Shown: piece after piece, positions 59,342 through 64,000 of the stretch
Position numbering within the stretch: position 1 is the stretch's first letter
Layout: each line of letters starts with the position of its first letter
NCBI GenBank assembly: GCA_016703965.1
Contig: JADJBB010000021.1
Location: 1,798,001-1,862,000, forward strand
Length of the DNA stretch: 64,000 bases
Reading direction: 5' to 3'
DNA from: Acidobacteriota bacterium
GTDB lineage: Bacteria; Acidobacteriota; Blastocatellia; Pyrinomonadales; Pyrinomonadaceae
Notes under the pieces: generated by a model
What the model saw: only the letters and a program-made list of their open reading frames with translations
What the model was told of the DNA's origin: nothing
Databases searched by the model: none
Translations under genes and position numbers: made by a program

Positions 59342-59619
59342 AAGACTTTCGGCACCTGAAAATGCCCCGCAACGCTCGACGGAGCCTGCGATAGGCCCGC
59401 CGTTTGGCCGAGCGAGCCGCCCGGAACATCGTCCCGCAGCGTAAACGTCGCCTCGCCCTCATCCGTCAAGCCGCCGAGCATCGGTTCTATATCTTCGATA
59501 TCCAGATCATTGAGCTGCTCGACATATTTAACGATGTTCGCCATCTGCGGCGTGTAAAGCTCAACCTCAGCTTCTGAGATCTCAAGATGTGCGAGTTTTG
59601 CTACTTTTCTTACGTCCAT
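59338..59619 (-). CDS. gatC: Aspartyl/glutamyl-tRNA amidotransferase subunit C
   Basis: Short scaffold subunit of the GatCAB complex, 93 residues from ATG 59619. VRKVAKLAHLEISEAEVELYTPQMANIVKYVEQLNDLDIEDIEPMLG is the typical helical start; EATFTLRDDVPGGSLGQ and VAGHFQVPKVL are the GatC C-terminal pattern. The extension to 59664 adds an SEISDL-containing stretch similar to the palindrome-encoded peptide in Mfd and is left out. Its stop overlaps the lipoprotein gene start. Confidence 0.93.
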   Translation of the reverse strand: MDVRKVAKLAHLEISEAEVELYTPQMANIVKYVEQLNDLDIEDIEPMLGGLTDEGEATFTLRDDVPGGSLGQTAGLSQAPSSVAGHFQVPKVL

Positions 59620-59667
59620 ACGATACTCAAGTTTCAGATCGGAAATTTCAGATCTCCCACCCAAAGA

Positions 59668-60117
59668 TTAGGAATTTTTCTGCCTTTCCAGGTAACTTCC
59701 GGCAGCATCCAAAAAATGTTTCCTTAAATTCTCGTCAGCGATCGCCAATGCCGCCTTCGCAAGTGCCGGAGTGACGGCATTTGACCGGCTGTTACTTTCG
59801 GATACACGATCTTCGCATGCTTTTTTGACGGTCTTTTCATCAATTTGAAACTCAATGAATCTGACCGTACCCTGTCCGAGTGACCCATTGATCTTAGCGA
59901 TCATCTGCGGGCTGAGTTCCTCTAGATGCCGCTGCCAAGTTTTGTCGGCGACGGCGATCGTCAGACGCTTTTTGTCAAAACTGATCGGAACGGTCCGCTC
60001 GCGAAGCATCTCGCCGGCACAGCGTGACCACGCCGCAAACACCACAGCTTCGGTAACTTTATCGTGCGATTCAAGTCCGCCGATTACCGTTGGAATTGCA
60101 CCAAAAAGCTGTTCCAT
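59668..60117 (-). CDS. DUF721 (DciA-like) protein
   Basis: 149 residues. AVVFAAWSRCAGEMLRERTVPISFDKKRLTIAVADKTWQRHLEELSPQMIAKINGSLGQGTVRFIEFQID is the DUF721 core: a W-containing helix, GEMLRERTVP, then L-T-I-A-V-x-D-x-x-W-Q-x-x-L. Members related to DciA help load the replicative helicase in bacteria that lack DnaC. Here the C-terminus has an additional 40-residue helix. It lies directly upstream of gatC but with its own 48-bp gap, and it is divergent from the maf gene. Helicase-loader function is inferred from the family only. Confidence 0.82.
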   Translation of the reverse strand: MEQLFGAIPTVIGGLESHDKVTEAVVFAAWSRCAGEMLRERTVPISFDKKRLTIAVADKTWQRHLEELSPQMIAKINGSLGQGTVRFIEFQIDEKTVKKACEDRVSESNSRSNAVTPALAKAALAIADENLRKHFLDAAGSYLERQKNS

Positions 60118-60187
60118 TTGTCATTTACCGTCAATCTACTATCATTTTAGTCGAGAACACTTCGAAAAGCTAAACGCCCCAAAACAG

Positions 60188-60751
60188 ATGATACAACTGC
60201 CAAAACTGATCCTCGCCTCGGGAAGTCCGAGACGTTCCGAGATACTCACGTCCGTCGGCTGGGAATTCACCAAACACGTCGCCGACATCGACGAAACGGA
60301 GCGGGTGGGCGAGCTTCCCGCCGATTACGTCGTCCGCCTGGCCCGTGAAAAAGCCAAGGCCGTCGCCGTGAATTATCCCGGCAGCATCGTTCTCGGGGCC
60401 GACACAACCGTCGTTATCGACGGTCAGATAATCGGCAAGCCGCTCGATCTAGATGATGCAAAGCGAATGTTATCGATGCTTTCCGGGCATTGGCATGAGG
60501 TTTTGACCGGTGTTGCCGTTGTTGACAACGGTGAAACGCGGTCAGGAATTCAGAGTACGCGAGTGAAATTCACCGCGATGTCCGAAGCAGAGATCACGTT
60601 CCTGGCCGAAAAAGGAGATCCGCTCGACAAGGCCGGGGCATACGCCGTTCAGGCCCAGGCGGCGTTGTTTATAGAGGGAATCGAGGGCGATTATTGGAAC
60701 GTCGTGGGCCTGCCGATCAGCCTGGTCTATTCGCTAATGAAAAAGGTGTAA
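60188..60751 (+). CDS. maf: Maf-like nucleotide pyrophosphatase
   Basis: House-cleaning NTP pyrophosphatase that hydrolyses non-canonical or excess nucleoside triphosphates (dTTP/UTP type). 187 residues from ATG 60188. LILASGSPRRSEIL is the signature loop, ERVGELPADYVVRLAREKA follows, VLGADTTVVIDGQIIGKPLDLDDAKRMLSMLSGHWHEVLTGVAV holds catalytic D-T-T and the metal site, and DKAGAYAVQAQAALFIEGIEGDYWNVVGLPI the C-terminal strand. The S-G-S-P-R-R and D-T-T-V patterns identify the family. It stands alone between convergent and divergent neighbours. Confidence 0.95.
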   Translation: MIQLPKLILASGSPRRSEILTSVGWEFTKHVADIDETERVGELPADYVVRLAREKAKAVAVNYPGSIVLGADTTVVIDGQIIGKPLDLDDAKRMLSMLSGHWHEVLTGVAVVDNGETRSGIQSTRVKFTAMSEAEITFLAEKGDPLDKAGAYAVQAQAALFIEGIEGDYWNVVGLPISLVYSLMKKV

Positions 60752-60794
60752 CACCTAAAAAGTGTTACACCCTGAAACATCAATGGTTACAAAA

Positions 60795-61301
60795 TTACAG
60801 CAGCCTATCGATCACCTTTGAGATCGGGATCGTGATGTCGTATTTCGGGTCGATACCGCCGAAAGGGTCGCCCACTTGCTTGCCGCTCTTGTCGAGGACG
60901 ACGAACGACGGAACCTGTTCTATGTTGAACTTCTTGAACGTCGCCGCTCCATCCGAATCCCTCAGAACTGTCGCGGTCAGTCTGTTTTCAGTGGCAAATT
61001 TCAGGATCGCCTCATTGGCCGCGAAATTCTTCGATTTAGCGTTCAATGAATCGGTCGCGATGAAGTAGAAAACTACATTCCTGCCCGCATATTTCTTGGC
61101 CAGTGCGTTTGTAAACTCAGCCTGCTTATCCGAAAGCGGCAGCCAGCTCGCACCGATCGCCATGACGACAACCTTTCCGGCCTGGCCTTCGACGTTCACG
61201 CGGGAGCCGTCAAGCGCGGTCAGATTCGTCTGTGCCGACACGGTGAACGCGACGGCCAACATCAAACTCAAACCAACGATGACACCTTTAAGTGTTTTCA
61301 T
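60795..61301 (-). CDS. Exported thioredoxin-fold protein lacking the CxxC motif
   Basis: 168 residues from ATG 61301. MKTLKGVIVGLSLMLAVAFTVSAQ is a signal peptide. The mature part has the TlpA/redoxin layout (GQAGKVVVMAIGASWLPLSDKQAEFTNALAKKYAGRNVVFYFIATDSL, then QVPSFVVLDKSGKQVGDPFGG), with the cis-proline of QVPSFVVLD kept. At the active site, where WCxxC is expected, the sequence is WLPLS. No other cysteine is present in the mature part. It cannot be an oxidoreductase and is probably a structural or binding variant. Confidence 0.82.
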   Translation of the reverse strand: MKTLKGVIVGLSLMLAVAFTVSAQTNLTALDGSRVNVEGQAGKVVVMAIGASWLPLSDKQAEFTNALAKKYAGRNVVFYFIATDSLNAKSKNFAANEAILKFATENRLTATVLRDSDGAATFKKFNIEQVPSFVVLDKSGKQVGDPFGGIDPKYDITIPISKVIDRLL

Positions 61302-61362
61302 ATATTTATGAAACGCCAAACGGGGCTGTTTCATAATCATTTGATGCAAGTTTCAGACCAAA

Positions 61363-62217
61363 CTACTGCTTTCGATTGAGGATGACGTTATCGATCAGCC
61401 GAACGTCGCCAAAATAGGCCGCGATGACGATCAAAGATTCTTCATCCCCAACCTTTTCAAGGCTTTGCAGGGAATACCGATCGACGACATCGACGTAATC
61501 GAGCTTTGCGAGCGGTTCCGTGGAAATGCGGTCTTTTACGATTTGAGTGAGCTCTGACGCATTTCGTTCACCTTTTTTGAAGGCCATCTTGGCTTCGCGT
61601 AGAGCGGTAATGATAATTACAGCCTTCTCACGTTCCTCGGCGGACAGTCTTTCGTTACGCGACGACATCGCGAGCCCGGACGCCTCTCGCACGGTCGGGA
61701 TCACGACGATCTCCGTCTCAAATCCGAGATCGGTTGTCAGGCGTTTAATGACGGCGACCTGCTGAGCGTCTTTCTGGCCGAAAAATGCATGATCGGGCCT
61801 TATGGTGTTCAGGAGGATCGTGACCACGGTCGCGACGCCGCGGAAATGCCCCGGACGCGAGGCTCCCTCGAGCGTATCGGTCACATTCTGGACGTTAACA
61901 TACGTCGAGAACCCATCCGGATAGATCTCGTTCTCCTCGGGTGCAAAAACGTAATCGACCTCGTATTCGGCTAACAGCGCCACATCGCTCGTCAGGTCAC
62001 GCGGATATTTCTCGAGATCTATGCTGTTGTTGAACTGTGTCGGGTTAACAAATATCGAGACGATCACCACATCGCACATCTGGCGTGCCTCTTTGACGAG
62101 CGTCAAATGGCCTTCGTGCAGAGCTCCCATCGTCGCGACAAAGCCAACGGTCTTAGATTCCCGCCGCAATTTGCGCGAGATCGAGAACATGCGTTGACGA
62201 CGGCTCATGATCTCCAT
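61363..62217 (-). CDS. panC: Pantothenate synthetase
   Basis: Joins pantoate and beta-alanine with ATP to form pantothenate. 284 residues. VATMGALHEGHLTLVKEARQMCDVVIVSIFVNPTQFN contains the HIGH-like HEGH motif and the pantoate pocket; FFGQKDAQQVAVIKRLTTDLGFETEIVVIPTVREASGLAMSSRNERLSAEE holds the KMSKS-like (AMSSRN) loop. Its ATG directly follows the panB stop (TAAATG), so it is translationally coupled. Together with panB it makes pantothenate for CoA. Confidence 0.96.
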   Translation of the reverse strand: MEIMSRRQRMFSISRKLRRESKTVGFVATMGALHEGHLTLVKEARQMCDVVIVSIFVNPTQFNNSIDLEKYPRDLTSDVALLAEYEVDYVFAPEENEIYPDGFSTYVNVQNVTDTLEGASRPGHFRGVATVVTILLNTIRPDHAFFGQKDAQQVAVIKRLTTDLGFETEIVVIPTVREASGLAMSSRNERLSAEEREKAVIIITALREAKMAFKKGERNASELTQIVKDRISTEPLAKLDYVDVVDRYSLQSLEKVGDEESLIVIAAYFGDVRLIDNVILNRKQ

Positions 62218-63078
62218 TTATGAAGCCGCCATCTCCTTTTTCGTTTCTTCGGTGAGGCCGTATGATTCTTCGTCGTTTGGGTATGCTCCGGTTTTTACGT
62301 CGCGGGTCCAGTGTTGGATGGCCTCGGTCATGACGTTGCGGACGCTGGCGTATTGCCTGACGAAACGCGGCTGCCGGCCGAAAGTCATGCCGACCAGATC
62401 GTGGAGCACGAGTACCTGAATGTCGCATTCCAGTCCGGCGCCGATGCCGATGGTGGAAATTTCGAGTTCGCTGGTGATCATACCGGCGACCTCACGCGGG
62501 ACGAGTTCGAGTACGACGGCAAAGGCTCCGGCGTCTTCGAGCATTTTGGCGTCTTCGATGAGGAGTTTTGCCTGCTCGGCGGTGCGGCCCTGAACGCGGT
62601 AGCCGCCCATTTTATAGACGGATTGCGGCGTCAGGCCGATGTGGGCAACGACCGGGATCTCTTCGCTGACGAGGCGTTTGACGAGGTTGACGCGATTGCG
62701 GCCGCCCTCGATCTTGACGGCTTCGGCGCCGCCGTATTTCATCAGCCGGAGGGCGTTGCGAACGCTCTCGTCCTCATTGACGTGATACGTTCCGAACGGC
62801 ATATCGGCAATGACCATAGCCCGTTCGGTGCCGCGTTTGACGGCGATGCAGGCTGAGGTGATCTCGTCGAGCGAGACGGGAATGGTGTTGCCGTAACCGT
62901 GGATGACATTGCCCATGCTGTCGCCGACGAGGATCATATCAACGCCGGCTTCGTCCACAATGCGGGCGGTCGGGTAATCGTACGCGGTCAGGCAGACGAG
63001 CTTTTCGCCGCGTTCCTTAGCGGCACGGATCGCGGGAAGATAGACTTTGCCCTCTTTATCAGGCTGTAAATATGCCAT
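62218..63078 (-). CDS. panB: 3-methyl-2-oxobutanoate hydroxymethyltransferase
   Basis: First step of pantothenate synthesis. 286 residues. LVCLTAYDYPTARIVDEAGVDMILVGDSMGNVIHGYGNTIPVSLDEI has the metal ligand D in GDS, then VIADMPFGTY, EAVKIEGG, VVAHIGLTPQSVYKMGGYRVQGRT, and the catalytic E of VLELVPREVA with IGIGAGLECDIQVLVLHDLVGM. The barrel is complete. Direct neighbour upstream is folK with a gap of 67 bp; panC follows with no gap. Confidence 0.96.
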   Translation of the reverse strand: MAYLQPDKEGKVYLPAIRAAKERGEKLVCLTAYDYPTARIVDEAGVDMILVGDSMGNVIHGYGNTIPVSLDEITSACIAVKRGTERAMVIADMPFGTYHVNEDESVRNALRLMKYGGAEAVKIEGGRNRVNLVKRLVSEEIPVVAHIGLTPQSVYKMGGYRVQGRTAEQAKLLIEDAKMLEDAGAFAVVLELVPREVAGMITSELEISTIGIGAGLECDIQVLVLHDLVGMTFGRQPRFVRQYASVRNVMTEAIQHWTRDVKTGAYPNDEESYGLTEETKKEMAAS

Positions 63079-63145
63079 AAATTCCCTAAAGTCTAGCTTT
63101 TTGTGTACTTTAAGTCTAGCGAAAATGCGGCGGCCCGGCGCGTGG

Positions 63146-63685
63146 CTACACGCCGGCTTCGGCGTGGGCGGCTTCGTGGCCGTTATTCGGGTTCCAACGG
63201 GTCACTTCGCTTGGGTCGTCGAGGTTTTCGAGGATGTCGGCGATCTCCTGGTGCAGAACGGGATGGACGAGATTCGGGGCGATCTTTGCGAGCGGCTTGA
63301 GCACGAAACGCCGCAGGTGCAGCCGCGGGTGCGGCAGCGTAAGTAATTCTGTATCAATAATTGCGTCGCCAAAGAGCAGTAGGTCGAGGTCGATCGTGCG
63401 GGGTTTTTTCAGGGATTTGTCGGTGCGGCCCAGCAGGTATTCGATCCTCATCATCCGGGCCATCATCTGGCTCGGCGTCACATTGGTGACGTGGATCTCG
63501 GCGACCATGTTCAGGAATTTCTGGTCCGTTTCGATGCCCACCGGCTCGGTCTCATATATCCCCGAAAGCTTGTGCACGACAAAACTCGCCTCCATCAGCC
63601 CGCGAACGGCCATCAAGAGGTTCCCGGCCCGGTCTCCCAAATTCGACCCGAGCCCGATGTATGCAACTGTATGTCCTGTATCCAC
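63146..63685 (-). CDS. folK: 2-amino-4-hydroxy-6-hydroxymethyldihydropteridine pyrophosphokinase
   Basis: HPPK of the folate pathway; 179 residues, slightly longer than the 160 typical. VAYIGLGSNLGDRAGNLLMAVRGL is the start, ETEPVGIETDQKFLNMVAEIHV the middle, and GRTDKSLKKPRTIDLDLLLFGDAIIDTELLTLPHPRLHLRRFVLKPLAKIAPNLVHPVLHQEI the ATP-binding end (PRTIDLDLL, HPRLHLRRFVL). The C-terminus has a short tail (NPNNGHEAAHAEAGV). It is first in the apparent folK-panB-panC group, and folate and pantothenate synthesis both draw on related metabolites. It is divergent from the gene at the right edge. Confidence 0.95.
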   Translation of the reverse strand: MDTGHTVAYIGLGSNLGDRAGNLLMAVRGLMEASFVVHKLSGIYETEPVGIETDQKFLNMVAEIHVTNVTPSQMMARMMRIEYLLGRTDKSLKKPRTIDLDLLLFGDAIIDTELLTLPHPRLHLRRFVLKPLAKIAPNLVHPVLHQEIADILENLDDPSEVTRWNPNNGHEAAHAEAGV

Positions 63686-63813
63686 GTGAGTTCGCTACAT
63701 AGTAAATAGTCCAATCCGAACCAGATGTCAATCAACCCAAAATGAATGCCGACCGCCTTGTTTCTGAAATAGTCGAATTTGGACTATCGTCCTGACGATC
63801 GATATGTTCTTGA

Positions 63814-64000
63814 ATGATGAAGCCAAGAACTTACGAAAGATATTTCCTAACCGCAAACTTCTATGAGTTGTGTAACGGTCGCCGTCCTGACTTTCGGGCA
63901 CGAGCCGCCGTTAAGAATTTGGCTCGCGTCGGGGTCAAGGCATCGTTCGAACGACACGATGACAAGTTCGTCCGCGTGACCGCCTCTGCGACAGCCGAAA
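63814..64000 (+). CDS. Hypothetical protein (partial, runs off the window)
   Basis: An open frame from ATG 63814 (a second ATG at 63817) reaches the window end without a stop: MMKPRTYERYFLTANFYELC, then GRRPDFRARAAVKNLARVGVKASFERHDDKFVRVTASATAE. It is basic and has no signal peptide. The family is not recognised. No good ribosome site is visible (upstream bases CGATATGTTCTTGA), so the start and even the gene are tentative. Confidence 0.4.
   Translation, partial: MMKPRTYERYFLTANFYELCNGRRPDFRARAAVKNLARVGVKASFERHDDKFVRVTASATAE

Noticed and set aside
1..64000. tRNA, rRNA or riboswitch genes
   Set aside because: No cloverleaf, rRNA segment or known riboswitch core was noticed in any intergenic gap; a covariance search was not possible here.

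Overview
The window is a 64 kb stretch of a mid-GC Gram-negative chromosome. Gene content fits an Acidobacteriota genome of the Blastocatellia/Pyrinomonadales type: many exported proteins of unknown function, a YtcJ amidohydrolase pair around a TonB-C protein, a DUF5916 outer-membrane protein, DUF4097 and exported S8/S9/M14 peptidases, and an imuA-imuB-dnaE2 mutagenesis cassette. This placement is an inference from gene content; no rRNA or tRNA gene was seen.

Layout. 1-840: an IS110-family transposase cut by the left edge, with a strong hairpin in front of its start codon. 900-8650: tandem paralogous exported proteins, a BON-domain protein, TrmL, exported unknowns, and an ECF sigma factor overlapping a membrane protein with a C-terminal PDZ-like domain (probable anti-sigma factor). 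8700-13390: an exported amidohydrolase / TonB-C / amidohydrolase set, then a DUF4920 protein. 13390-18370: a DUF6883/DUF4926 pair that looks like a toxin-immunity or toxin-antitoxin module, DusB, two exported proteins, a SurA-like parvulin and a zinc-ribbon HExxH membrane protein. 18370-25220: Mfd, LysS and an EamA transporter. 25240-33150: a DNA-damage tolerance block with UmuC-like polymerase, a ParD/ParE-type pair, DnaE2, ImuB and ImuA, with a 7-4-7 palindrome in front of imuA that could be an SOS operator. 33300-43550: ABC permease, membrane protein, DUF4097 protein, DUF5916 protein, a glycine-zipper envelope protein, citrate synthase and a small exported protein. 43530-54840: four large secreted peptidases (sedolisin-like S8 with dockerin-like tail, M14, S9A prolyl oligopeptidase, and an S8 subtilase fused to a dead Clp-type AAA domain and a hexapeptide repeat). 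55100-64000: GGDEF-EAL protein, gatC-lipoprotein-gatA, DUF721, Maf, a cysteine-less thioredoxin-like protein, folK-panB-panC, and a partial gene at the right edge.

The most striking structure is a dense set of fold-back (inverted-pair) repeats of several sequence families. About sixteen lie in the window. Seven of them lie inside reading frames of mfd (two), lysS, eamA, imuB and dnaE2 (two) and are translated through without breaking the frame. Identical families recur in unrelated genes: ACAAGCCCGCGCG in eamA and imuB, GTCAGAACC in mfd, lysS and an intergenic spot, GGAACGC in dnaE2, before dnaE2 and after gltA. They behave like REP/BIME-type mobile palindromes that tolerate or favour insertion into coding DNA. 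The second striking item is the secreted subtilase at 52276-54834: its N-terminal half retains the outline of a ClpA/ClpB ATPase domain but has lost Walker A, and its C-terminus carries eight copies of GILVSD whose codons have diverged while the peptide has not.
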